Part shown: one piece after another, positions 1-7,157 of the stretch
Position numbering within the stretch: position 1 is the first letter of the stretch
Layout: every line of letters begins with the position of its first letter
DNA from: CAZAXU01 sp964489245
Lineage (GTDB): Bacteria; Bacteroidota; Bacteroidia; Flavobacteriales; Flavobacteriaceae
Assembly: GCA_964489245.1 (NCBI GenBank)
Contig: CAZAXU010000042.1
Location: 1 to 18,068, forward strand
DNA: 18,068 nt
Reading direction: 5' to 3'
Made by a program: the position numbers and the translations under genes
Notes under the pieces: generated by a model
Told to the model about the DNA's origin: nothing
Seen by the model: only the letters and a program-made list of their open reading frames with translations
Databases searched by the model: none

Positions 1-2
1 TT

Positions 3-377
3 GAGTTAGTAAAAAAAGCTTACGGGAATAGTGAATTGTTCGGACACGAAAAAGACAATTCTTTCAAAAGTTCAATAGCTACTATTTACCAAATATTTGA
101 CGGGGGTGATTTATACCCGAGTAAAGAAGAAAAAGCAGCAAATCTTTTATATTTCATAGTAAAAAATCATTCTTTTTCTGATGGAAACAAAAGAATTGCA
201 GCATTCTTATTTTTGTATTTTCTTGAAAAAAACGGATTGCTATTTTCAGAAACAGGAGAAAAAAGAATTGCAGATAATGCTTTGGTTGCACTAACTTTAA
301 TGATAGCGGTAAGTAAACCAGATGAAAAAGAAACAATGATAAAAGTAATAGTGAATTTGATAAATAAAGATAACTAA
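3..377 (+). CDS. Fic/Doc-fold domain protein, C-terminal part (RhuM-Fic-like); 5' end outside window
   Basis: The reading frame is open to the left edge (codons for ELVKKAYGNSELFG precede the TTG at 36), so the gene starts upstream and only about the last 124 residues are seen. The Fic core motif HSFSDGNKR is at 168-194. Fic-fold enzymes transfer AMP, other nucleotides or phosphate to protein hydroxyl groups, and many are toxins or effectors. The motif reads H-x-F-x-D-G-N-K-R-I-A-A: Lys and Ala occupy positions that are Gly and Arg in AMPylating Fic enzymes, which resembles the Doc kinase version (D-A-N-K-R-T-A-L). The sequence looks like the C-terminal domain of the RhuM-type Fic proteins common in Bacteroidota, which carry an N-terminal DNA-binding or virulence domain. 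That domain cannot be seen here, so the RhuM assignment is from memory. No antitoxin gene follows within 366 bp. Confidence 0.85.
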   Translation, partial: ELVKKAYGNSELFGHEKDNSFKSSIATIYQIFDGGDLYPSKEEKAANLLYFIVKNHSFSDGNKRIAAFLFLYFLEKNGLLFSETGEKRIADNALVALTLMIAVSKPDEKETMIKVIVNLINKDN

Positions 378-452
378 CGGCGGCACAACAACGACTAAAA
401 GAAATTTGATTCTACTTCTTGAACTCCCAATCCAATAAATTTGACAATAAAC

Positions 453-470
453 GCCGGCAAAAAAGCCGGC
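453..470. repeat. GCCGGC-A6-GCCGGC hairpin
   Basis: Two copies of the self-complementary hexamer GCCGGC are separated by six A, giving a 6-bp all-GC stem. No T run follows on either strand, so it is not a classical intrinsic terminator. Its position 76 bp after the Fic stop codon would still allow a role in 3'-end formation or mRNA stability. Confidence 0.6.
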
Positions 471-515
471 TAATTGACAAAGCATAATTTAAAATCACAA
501 AACAATGGCGTGGTG

Positions 516-547
516 TTGTAGCCTTCCCAAAAAGGGTAAGGCTACAA
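516..547. repeat. Strong inverted repeat (10-bp stem plus CCC/GGG)
   Basis: TTGTAGCCTT (516-525) is the exact reverse complement of AAGGCTACAA (538-547). CCC (526-528) pairs with GGG (534-536) around an A5 loop, leaving T537 bulged. The right arm is followed by only three more A and then GGG, so it does not look like an intrinsic terminator for either strand. Confidence 0.75.
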
Positions 548-562
548 AAAGGGTAAAGCTAC
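529..562. repeat. 17-bp tandem direct repeat, two copies
   Basis: The unit AAAAAGGGTAAGGCTAC (529-545) is repeated immediately as AAAAAGGGTAAAGCTAC (546-562) with one mismatch (540 G versus 557 A). The first copy supplies the right arm of the overlapping hairpin, so the second copy looks like a slippage duplication of that arm. Confidence 0.8.
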
Positions 563-669
563 ACATTTGCTCGGTGTTCGATATTTATTGGTTCAAAGTT
601 AAAAATTGGGCGAAACAATTGCAGATTTTTAGAAGTGAATCTTGCTTTTAAAATTTGTGCATTTATGGC

Positions 670-703
670 AAAAAGAAAGCCGCCCCAAATCATCGGAACG
701 GCT
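670..703 (-). terminator. Intrinsic terminator of the acyl-CoA dehydrogenase gene
   Basis: Read on the minus strand, AGCCGTTCC pairs with GGGGCGGCT around an 8-nt loop (9 bp including two G-T pairs) and is followed at once by TTTCTTTTT. It begins 40 bp after the acyl-CoA dehydrogenase stop codon, so it closes the fad cluster. Confidence 0.8.
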
Positions 704-743
704 CTCATAATCAAAACAACTAACTATATTTGTATAACAATAA

Positions 744-2555
744 TTAATATCCGTTGAAACCGTAGCGGTTGTCTTCTCTTACTTTTTTTGCAATGACTTT
801 CCTCAGCTCGTTCAAGTTGGGTGTATTGTTATATTTACTGAATCTTTTCAGTCCCATCAACAACATTTTCAGTTCATCTGCTTGCGCAATAGAATAAATG
901 GCTTCAGTGGCTTTGAATTTGATTTTTTCAACTGCATTGAATAGATTCAACTGGCTCATGGCAATTTCTGTTTCCCAGTTTTTATCAGGGTTGTTCTTCA
1001 CTTTCTTTTGTGTAGCCAGCAAAGCACTCTCTGCCATATAAATTTCTATCAAAATATCGGCGGCATCTAACACCAATTGTTGTTGCCCGCCCAGCTTATC
1101 TCCAAATTTCTGTGCGCCTGTTCCGGCAATCAACAAGAATACTTTTTTCAAACGTTTGATCATATCCAGTTCTTCATCCAACGGATGTTCAAACTCAGGC
1201 ACATCGAACGATGGAATTCCCATCAGCTCTCCGGCTACTGATTTTGCGGGACCCAACAAATCCAATTGTCCTTTCATTGCTTTTCTCAATAACATGCTCA
1301 CCGTCAGCAAACGGTTGATTTCATTGGTTCCTTCATAAATACGGGTAATCCGTGCATCACGCCAATAGCTTTCCATGGGTGTGTCTTCTGAAAAACCCAT
1401 TCCGCCAAATATCTGAATGCCTTCATCAGAGACCAGCTGGGTTCCGTCAGACACATATACTTTCAAAATAGCAGCTTCAATGGCATAGTCTTCAAATGCT
1501 TTTTTCTCGGCAGCAGCTTCATCCAAGCCTTCGGATTTCAATTCTGCAATCTTATCGCTGATATCTTTTGCCGCACGATAAATTCCTGATTCCGATACAT
1601 ATACTCTCGTAGCCATCTCAGCAATCTTCTTCTTGATTGCCCCAAAATTGATAAGCGGCTGACCAAATTGTTTTCTTTCATTGGCATAATTGATACTTTC
1701 TCCTATGATTCTTCTCATGGCATCTACAATTCCGGCAGCCAATTTAATACGACCGATATTCAAGACATTTAAGGCAATCTTGAATCCTTCTTCTCTTTTG
1801 CCCAACATATTTTCTATCGGAATTTTTGTATCCGTAAAGAAAACCTGTCTGGTTGATGACGAACGAATGCCCAATTTTTGTTCTTCTTCACCCAAAGTGA
1901 AGCCGTTAGGATTATTCTTATCATATTCAAAAATAAATGCGGTGAGCTTATCGTCTTTTTTATCGTTTTCCACAATCTTGGCAAACACGATGAAAGTTTG
2001 TGCAAATCCGGCGTTGCTTATCCACATTTTTTGCCCGTTTATGATGTAATGTTTTCCATCTTCAGACAAAACCGCCGTAGTTTTTCCGCTATTTGCATCA
2101 GATCCGGCGCCGGGCTCAGTCAAAGCATAAGCACCAATCCATTCACCGGTAGCCAGTTTTGACAAATATTTGGTCTTTTGTTCTTCTGTGCCATATAAAA
2201 AGATGGGCATGATGCCAATTCCGGTATGTGCCCCATAAGCAGTTGCAAACGAACCTGTTGCACCTGACATGCGATCACAAATCAGCATGGTGGAAACAAA
2301 ATCCATCCCCATGCCATTATATTTTTCAGGAAGTCCTATTGAAAGGAATCCCATCTCTCCCGACTGGCGCATCAATTTTTCGGTCAAAGCATAATCATGT
2401 TGTTCAAAACGCGGCTTGACAGGAAGCATTTCACGATCTACAAATTCCGTGGCTGATTCAGCCATCATACGTTGCTCTTCAGACAGTTCGTCTAAAGTAA
2501 ATATCTCCTCCGACTTATAGTCTTTTATAACAAAATCTGCTCCTTGTTTTTTCAT
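744..2555 (-). CDS. fadE: Acyl-CoA dehydrogenase (FadE type, long-chain/VLCAD-like)
   Basis: FAD enzyme for the first beta-oxidation step, oxidising acyl-CoA to trans-2-enoyl-CoA and passing electrons to ETF. At 603 aa it is longer than the ~380-aa short/medium-chain enzymes and fits the VLCAD/ACAD9-like group with an extra C-terminal helical domain (about residues 430-603). Visible motifs are the signature ALTEPGAGSD (144-153), the substrate/FAD segment MWISNAG (177-183), RKQFG (294-298), FGGMGFSED (383-391) and RIYEGTNEINR (405-415). Glu408 in the last motif is the expected catalytic base. The ATG at 2555 begins a typical N-terminal extension ahead of the helical domain. It is the last gene of the marR-fadN-fadA-fadE cluster but is separated from the thiolase by 276 bp containing a copy of the marR operator. 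This suggests its own control. An intrinsic terminator follows at 670-703. The symbol fadE follows B. subtilis usage; the chain-length preference is inferred. Confidence 0.93.
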   Translation of the reverse strand: MKKQGADFVIKDYKSEEIFTLDELSEEQRMMAESATEFVDREMLPVKPRFEQHDYALTEKLMRQSGEMGFLSIGLPEKYNGMGMDFVSTMLICDRMSGATGSFATAYGAHTGIGIMPIFLYGTEEQKTKYLSKLATGEWIGAYALTEPGAGSDANSGKTTAVLSEDGKHYIINGQKMWISNAGFAQTFIVFAKIVENDKKDDKLTAFIFEYDKNNPNGFTLGEEEQKLGIRSSSTRQVFFTDTKIPIENMLGKREEGFKIALNVLNIGRIKLAAGIVDAMRRIIGESINYANERKQFGQPLINFGAIKKKIAEMATRVYVSESGIYRAAKDISDKIAELKSEGLDEAAAEKKAFEDYAIEAAILKVYVSDGTQLVSDEGIQIFGGMGFSEDTPMESYWRDARITRIYEGTNEINRLLTVSMLLRKAMKGQLDLLGPAKSVAGELMGIPSFDVPEFEHPLDEELDMIKRLKKVFLLIAGTGAQKFGDKLGGQQQLVLDAADILIEIYMAESALLATQKKVKNNPDKNWETEIAMSQLNLFNAVEKIKFKATEAIYSIAQADELKMLLMGLKRFSKYNNTPNLNELRKVIAKKVREDNRYGFNGY

Positions 2556-2766
2556 CTATTTATTTTTTTATAATTTACTGTTACTCAATTGCTTATTATT
2601 ACTTATGTCTTGCACTATTTTTTTCTTTTACGGGCAAAACAGGATTATTTTTATAATCTATTTCTCTAAGTTTTTGCTCAAAGCTGTAATCATTTCTCCG
2701 TATATCTTAACTAAACACAGGGATATTGAAGAAACATTTTATATTTTTCAGCTATTAGCATTTTTA

Positions 2767-2786
2767 TTTATTATGCGTGCATAATA
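2767..2786. promoter_or_regulatory. Predicted MarR operator, copy 1 (upstream of fadE)
   Basis: The perfect palindrome TATTATGC-GT-GCATAATA (2769-2786) lies within a 20-bp sequence identical to the operator at the marR promoter. It sits in the non-coding gap between the thiolase stop and the acyl-CoA dehydrogenase start, about 214 bp upstream of the latter. Arm length and dyad symmetry suit a MarR dimer. No exact TAnnTTTG box lies next to it; the closest are weak, such as minus-strand AATCTTTG at 2821-2828. It could therefore block a promoter or act as a roadblock to read-through. The shared sequence is observed; binding is inferred. Confidence 0.7.
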
Positions 2787-2831
2787 TTTATTTAAAATCT
2801 TTTAGGCTGATTAAAACTCGCAAAGATTATT

Positions 2832-4031
2832 TTACATCAGTTCAAAAATGGCAGCAGCTCCTTGTCCGGCTCCCACACACATTGTCACCATACCATATTT
2901 TCCTCCGGTTTGTTTGAGCTCATCCAGCAACTGAACGGTCAATTTTGCTCCGGTCATTCCAAGCGGATGTCCTAAAGAAACAGCGCCTCCGTTGATATTG
3001 ACTTTTTTGGTATCTAAGTCCAAATTTTTGATAACCGCAACCGATTGTGAAGCAAAGGCTTCATTCAGTTCGATCAAATCGATATCATCCAGTGTCATTT
3101 TTGCTTTCTCCAAAACTTTCGGAATGGCATATAAAGGACCTATTCCCATGATTCTGGGTTCCACGCCCACTACTGTATATTCGACCAATCTGGCATAAGG
3201 TTTCAAACTCAATTCATTCATTTTTTCTTCTGACATCAACATCAAAAATGCAGCACCGTCAGAGGTTTGAGACGAATTGCCTGCGGTCACGCTGCCTCCC
3301 TGTGCAAAGACAGGTCTCAACTTTGCCAATCCTTTCAAAGATGTATCTGCACGAGGACCTTCGTCTGTGTCCATGATAAATTTTTTGGTTTTCTTTTTGC
3401 CTGTTTTGGCATCAAAATAAATTTCTTCAATCTCAACCGGAACAATTTGGTTTTTAAATTTTCCTTCTTTGATTGCTTTGAGTGCACGTTGATGAGATTC
3501 ATAGGCAAAAGCATCTTGTTCCTCACGAGAAATCTTATATTCTTTAGCCACTTCTTCCGCCGTGATTCCCATACCCCAATACCAATCGGGATGTCCGTTT
3601 TTGACTACACTATAAGCCAATGATGGTTTATATCCGCCCATGGGCACCATAGACATACTTTCTGTTCCGCCTGCCACAACAATATCGGCATGTCCTGCCA
3701 TGATTTTTGCAATTCCGGTGGCAATAGTCTCCAATCCGCTGGCACAAAACCTATTCATTACTTGCCCGGGAACAGATATTTCATCGAGTCCCATCAGTGC
3801 AATCATACGTCCCACATTGAGTCCTTGTTGCGCCTCGGGCATGGCATTGCCCACGATGACATCATCAATCATCACGGGTTTAAATTTTCCATCGGATTCT
3901 TTTTCAATATCTTGAACCAGATATTTGATAACAGCAGCAGCCAAATCGTCAGGGCGATAATTTTTGAAACTGCCTTTTTTGGCTTTTCCTACTGCTGATC
4001 TGTATCCTTTTATTATATATACGTTTTTCAT
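2832..4031 (-). CDS. fadA: Acetyl-CoA C-acyltransferase (3-ketoacyl-CoA thiolase)
   Basis: Last step of beta-oxidation: CoA-dependent cleavage of 3-ketoacyl-CoA into acetyl-CoA and an acyl-CoA two carbons shorter. The 399-aa length is normal for the tetrameric degradative thiolase family. The nucleophile Cys96 is in NRFCASGLE, and NEAFA is at 323-327. The second catalytic pair is His355 (GHPLG) and Cys385 (CVGAGQG). AGGTESMS (120-127) is another thiolase core motif. It starts at ATG 4031, 25 bp after the fadN-type gene, so the two are probably co-transcribed. This fits the usual pairing in a trifunctional beta-oxidation complex. A biosynthetic acetoacetyl-CoA thiolase is possible from the fold alone, but the neighbours argue for fatty-acid degradation. 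Confidence 0.93.
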   Translation of the reverse strand: MKNVYIIKGYRSAVGKAKKGSFKNYRPDDLAAAVIKYLVQDIEKESDGKFKPVMIDDVIVGNAMPEAQQGLNVGRMIALMGLDEISVPGQVMNRFCASGLETIATGIAKIMAGHADIVVAGGTESMSMVPMGGYKPSLAYSVVKNGHPDWYWGMGITAEEVAKEYKISREEQDAFAYESHQRALKAIKEGKFKNQIVPVEIEEIYFDAKTGKKKTKKFIMDTDEGPRADTSLKGLAKLRPVFAQGGSVTAGNSSQTSDGAAFLMLMSEEKMNELSLKPYARLVEYTVVGVEPRIMGIGPLYAIPKVLEKAKMTLDDIDLIELNEAFASQSVAVIKNLDLDTKKVNINGGAVSLGHPLGMTGAKLTVQLLDELKQTGGKYGMVTMCVGAGQGAAAIFELM

Positions 4032-4056
4032 AATCTTAGCTGTTAGCCTGTTTTAA

Positions 4057-6459
4057 TTAATTTCTAAGCGGTTTACCTGTTTTAAGCATATGTTCTATTC
4101 TCTCCAGAGTTTTTCTCTCTGTGAGCAAGCTCAAGAAAGCTTCTCTTTCCAGTTCTATCAGATAGTCTTCAGTGACATATCCTGTTCCCGACAATCCGCC
4201 TCCGGACATCACATAGCCTAATTTATCGGCAATTTTTCTGTCGTGATCAGATATGTATCTTCCGGCAACCATGCCGTCTGTTCCCACCATAAAGGTTCCC
4301 AGAATGTCTTGTCCCAGAACTTTGATATCATTGCGTTTTTGCGGTTTAACATATCCGTCTTGTGCCATAAGCAAAGCGTGTTTTTTTGCCGTGGCAACTT
4401 GTCTGTCTTTGTTTAGAACAATTATATCACGTTCTTTTTTCAAGAAGCCCAAATCATAGGCTTCATGCGCACTGGTTGCCACTTTTGCCATGGCAATAGT
4501 CAAAAACGATTCCATATATCGATTGAGTTCTACATCTCCCTTTATGAATGAATCCGATGTTCTGAGCATCAGCTCTTTGGTTCCTCCACCGGCAGGAATC
4601 AAGCCCACTCCAAATTCTACCAAACCTATGTAGGTTTCTGCTGCCGCCACAACTTTATCGGCATGCAAGGTGATTTCACAACCGCCGCCAAAAGTCATTC
4701 CATGCGGGGCAACAACAACCGGAATGCCAGAATAGCGCACTCTCATGGCAGTTTCTTGAAAAGTTTTGACAGCCATATTCAGCTCGTCATATTCTTGCTC
4801 GACAGCTAACATCAAGACCAAAGCCAAGTTGGCGCCAACAGAAAACTGCGTTCCTTGATTGGCAATGACCAATCCGTCATATTTGGCTTCTGCCATTTCA
4901 ATTCCTTTGTTAATGGCTTGGATTACTCCCACTCCCAAAGTATTCATTTTTGAATGAAATTCTACATTGATAATGCCGTCTCCCAAATCAATAATGGATG
5001 CATCGTCATTTTTCCAAAGCGTATTGGATACTCGATAATTATCCAAGTAGATATAGTCGTCTTGTCCCGGAATTTTTTTATAATCTCCGGTTTGAATATC
5101 ATAATAATATGTTGCTCCTTCTTTTATCGTATAAAACGATTTGATGTCTTTTTTCAACATTTCGTTTACCCAATCTGCCGGTTTTTTCCCTTCTTTCCAC
5201 ATCATTTCAAGGGCTTTTTCCACACCAATGGCATCCCAGATTTGAAAAGGTCCATAGTTCCAACCGAACCCCGCTTGCATGGCATCATCGGCTTGGTAGA
5301 GATGATCTGCAATCTCAGGAATGCGGTGTGAAGCATAGGCAAACAATCCGCTGAAAGTTCTACGATAAAATTCGCCTGCCTTATCTTTTCCTTTAACCAA
5401 AATCTTGTATCGGTCTAAAACTTTGTCTATGGTTTTGGTCATTTCCAATGTAGCAAATTTTGCTTTTTGCTTTCCACGATATTTCATCGTATTCAGGTCA
5501 AGCGCTAAAATTTCTTTTTTGCCGTCTTTTTTTACTTTCTTATAAAAACCCTGCTTGGTTTTATCGCCCAACATGGCGTTATCCAACATTTTTTGAACAT
5601 AGTCCGGCAATTGGAATAAATCATGTGCTTCGTCTGTAGGAACATTGTCATAAAGACCTGTGGCAACATGAACCAGCGTATCCAACCCAACTAAGTCTGC
5701 TGTTCTGAAAGTGGCAGACTTTGGTCTTCCAATTACGGGACCGGTGAGTTTATCAACTTCTTCCACACTCAATCCCAGGTCTTTCACTTGATGAAAAACA
5801 TCCATAATGCCGTAAACGCCGATTCTATTTCCTATAAATGCAGGTGTGTCTTTGGCAAGCACCGTGGTTTTTCCCAAATATTTATCTCCATACTCCAAGA
5901 AAAAATCGACCAATTCTTGATTGGTATCTTTTGTCGGGATTATTTCAAGTAGTTTTAAATAGCGAACAGGATTAAAAAAATGTGTTCCAAGAAAGTTCTT
6001 TTTGAAATCATCAGAACGATCTTTTGCCATCAAAAAAATGGGAATTCCGGATGTGTTGGAACTCACAATACTACCTTCTTTACGATGTTTTTCAATTTGA
6101 TCGAAAACCGCTTTTTTGATATCTAAACGTTCCGGCACTACTTCAATAATCCAATCTACATCCGAAATTTTTGACATATCATCTTCCGTGTTGCCAACAG
6201 AAACTCTTTTGACAAACGATTTGTGATAAAACAAAGCCGGTTTTGATTTGGTGGCTTTTTGCAAGTTTTGCGCAGCAATTCTGTTGCGCACCTGAGGAGA
6301 TTCAAGTGTCAGTCCTTTTGCTTTTTCTTCTTCATTGAGTTCTCTCGGCACGATATCGAGCAATAACACTTCCACTCCGGCATTGGCAAGATGTGCCGCA
6401 ATTCCGGAACCCATAATTCCTGAACCTATCACTGCCGCTTTTTCAATTCTTCGTTTCAT
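4057..6459 (-). CDS. fadN: Fused 3-hydroxyacyl-CoA dehydrogenase / enoyl-CoA hydratase (FadN type)
   Basis: Bifunctional enzyme for the two middle steps of beta-oxidation: hydration of trans-2-enoyl-CoA and NAD-dependent oxidation of the 3-hydroxyacyl-CoA. The dehydrogenase comes first: Rossmann motif GSGIMGSG (12-19), IEVVPE (105-110), NTSG (135-138), and the catalytic dyad His160 (GTHFFNPV) and Glu172. Its C-terminal dimerisation domain includes DTPAFIGNRIG (204-214) and extends to about residue 430. The crotonase domain follows (about 490-680), with the oxyanion-hole stretch HGMTFGGGCE (586-595) and both expected acid/base glutamates, Glu595 and Glu615 (GLVEFGVG). Dehydrogenase-first order and 800-aa length match B. 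subtilis FadN rather than E. coli FadB, in which the hydratase is N-terminal. It lies 25 bp upstream of the thiolase and 198 bp downstream of marR. Confidence 0.93.
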   Translation of the reverse strand: MKRRIEKAAVIGSGIMGSGIAAHLANAGVEVLLLDIVPRELNEEEKAKGLTLESPQVRNRIAAQNLQKATKSKPALFYHKSFVKRVSVGNTEDDMSKISDVDWIIEVVPERLDIKKAVFDQIEKHRKEGSIVSSNTSGIPIFLMAKDRSDDFKKNFLGTHFFNPVRYLKLLEIIPTKDTNQELVDFFLEYGDKYLGKTTVLAKDTPAFIGNRIGVYGIMDVFHQVKDLGLSVEEVDKLTGPVIGRPKSATFRTADLVGLDTLVHVATGLYDNVPTDEAHDLFQLPDYVQKMLDNAMLGDKTKQGFYKKVKKDGKKEILALDLNTMKYRGKQKAKFATLEMTKTIDKVLDRYKILVKGKDKAGEFYRRTFSGLFAYASHRIPEIADHLYQADDAMQAGFGWNYGPFQIWDAIGVEKALEMMWKEGKKPADWVNEMLKKDIKSFYTIKEGATYYYDIQTGDYKKIPGQDDYIYLDNYRVSNTLWKNDDASIIDLGDGIINVEFHSKMNTLGVGVIQAINKGIEMAEAKYDGLVIANQGTQFSVGANLALVLMLAVEQEYDELNMAVKTFQETAMRVRYSGIPVVVAPHGMTFGGGCEITLHADKVVAAAETYIGLVEFGVGLIPAGGGTKELMLRTSDSFIKGDVELNRYMESFLTIAMAKVATSAHEAYDLGFLKKERDIIVLNKDRQVATAKKHALLMAQDGYVKPQKRNDIKVLGQDILGTFMVGTDGMVAGRYISDHDRKIADKLGYVMSGGGLSGTGYVTEDYLIELEREAFLSLLTERKTLERIEHMLKTGKPLRN

Positions 6460-6657
6460 ATGTTTATTTATTTATCTGATTAAAAAATCAGCTTATTATG
6501 CTTTGTTGTGTCATCACGTTTTGTCATGTCAAGTGATGAAACTTCCTCTTCATTGTATCGAAACGCCTTTCCCCTTTATCCTTACATATACATTGGTCTT
6601 CGATCATCCAACTTTCAACTTTATAAACTTTCTCCTTTTCCCTTTGAACTAATATTC
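6460..6657 (-). promoter_or_regulatory. Leader region between marR and fadN
   Basis: On the sense (minus) strand the part nearest marR is strongly purine-rich (about 6545-6655). The part nearest fadN carries two dyads: TCATCAC/GTGATGA (6511-6517 and 6533-6539) and a small hairpin CTGATT-AAAA-AATCAG (6476-6491) ending 17 bp before the start codon. No TAnnTTTG box and no T-tract terminator is visible, so read-through from marR is plausible. A 27-codon minus-strand frame here (starting near 6607) has no recognisable product. Confidence 0.4.
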
Positions 6658-7113
6658 TTATCGGGATTGTATTTGTTTATGATTATAGACTTGTTTTTCA
6701 TTTATCAGCTCCAAAATCTTATTTGTCACTTTTTTGAAAGTCATCAAGTCGTCTTTTGAAATATGTTGCTGCAAGACTTCATTAAATCTTAAAACAGATT
6801 CTTTTGATTTGTCTCTCATTTCACACCCGTAGTCTGTCAGCTTGATCAAAACACTTCTTCCGTCTTCCGGATTGGGCTCTCTGTGAACCAAATTCTTTTC
6901 TTCCATATTTTTCAGCGTTCTGGATAAACTGGTCACTTCCATTCCCATTTTAGGTCCTAAAGCTGTTGACGGCGTTCCTTCATTCGGATCAATATTCAAC
7001 AAAACATATCCGATTGACATTGTGCCACCGAATTTGGCAGCTTCTTCATTATACATTTTGGAAATACTCATCCACATTTCTCTAATGACTTGATCAATGG
7101 TCTTCTCTTTCAT
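6658..7113 (-). CDS. MarR-family transcriptional regulator of the fad cluster
   Basis: DNA-binding repressor-type protein of 151 aa, the usual MarR length. The winged helix-turn-helix covers about residues 47-97: TALGPKMGMEVTSLSRTLKNM contains the recognition helix, and NPEDGRSVLIKLTDYG (81-96) is the wing with the family's conserved D-x-R. Flanking helices (1-40 and 98-140) would form the dimer and ligand pocket. The open frame extends to a TTG at 7158, but that codon lies upstream of the predicted transcription start and inside the operator, so ATG 7113 is the right start. The gene heads the beta-oxidation cluster. An identical palindrome at its own promoter and upstream of the acyl-CoA dehydrogenase gene suggests autoregulation and control of fatty-acid breakdown. 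By analogy with other fatty-acid regulators the effector may be an acyl-CoA; that is inference. Confidence 0.9.
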   Translation of the reverse strand: MKEKTIDQVIREMWMSISKMYNEEAAKFGGTMSIGYVLLNIDPNEGTPSTALGPKMGMEVTSLSRTLKNMEEKNLVHREPNPEDGRSVLIKLTDYGCEMRDKSKESVLRFNEVLQQHISKDDLMTFKKVTNKILELINEKQVYNHKQIQSR

Positions 7114-7146
7114 GACTATCACATCTTTGGTTTTGATTTCTGCAGA

Positions 7147-7154
7147 CAAATATA
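7147..7154 (-). promoter_or_regulatory. marR promoter, -7 box
   Basis: The minus strand reads TATATTTG, an exact match to the Bacteroidota -7 consensus TAnnTTTG. The predicted transcription start is near 7140, giving a leader of about 27 nt before ATG 7113. No clear -33 TTG is visible at the expected distance, where the operator lies instead. Confidence 0.65.
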
Positions 7155-7157
7155 GCA

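Larger units (their letters stand above)
378..669. other. Non-coding stretch with hairpins and a tandem repeat
   Basis: No convincing gene lies between the Fic gene and the terminator of the acyl-CoA dehydrogenase gene. The stretch holds a GCCGGC-A6-GCCGGC hairpin (453-470), a strong hairpin at 516-547, and a 17-bp imperfect tandem repeat (529-562). It is also framed by weakly complementary arms around 384-395 (GGCACAACAACG) and 508-523 (the complement reads GGCTACAACACCACGC). The 62-codon minus-strand frame across 297-485 overlaps the Fic gene and looks like chance. Confidence 0.6.

Noticed and set aside
1690..2049. 119-codon plus-strand frame inside the acyl-CoA dehydrogenase gene, and the similar 118-codon frame in the thiolase gene (3267-3623)
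   Set aside because: Both are antisense shadows of conserved coding sequence, with compositions that follow from the real genes.
4954..5331. 125-codon plus-strand frame inside fadN
   Set aside because: It lies wholly antisense to a well-conserved enzyme with intact motifs and its translation shows no recognisable domain.
6493..6501. TTATTATGC, an operator half-site in the fadN leader
   Set aside because: The right half has diverged completely, and the same 9-mer also occurs at 14959-14967 inside the DUF4294 gene, so a lone half-site is expected by chance in this A+T-rich DNA.
6527..6607. 27-codon frame in the marR-fadN leader (MIEDQCICKDKGERR...)
   Set aside because: It is too short to judge, has no recognised homology and sits in a purine-biased stretch where open frames arise easily.
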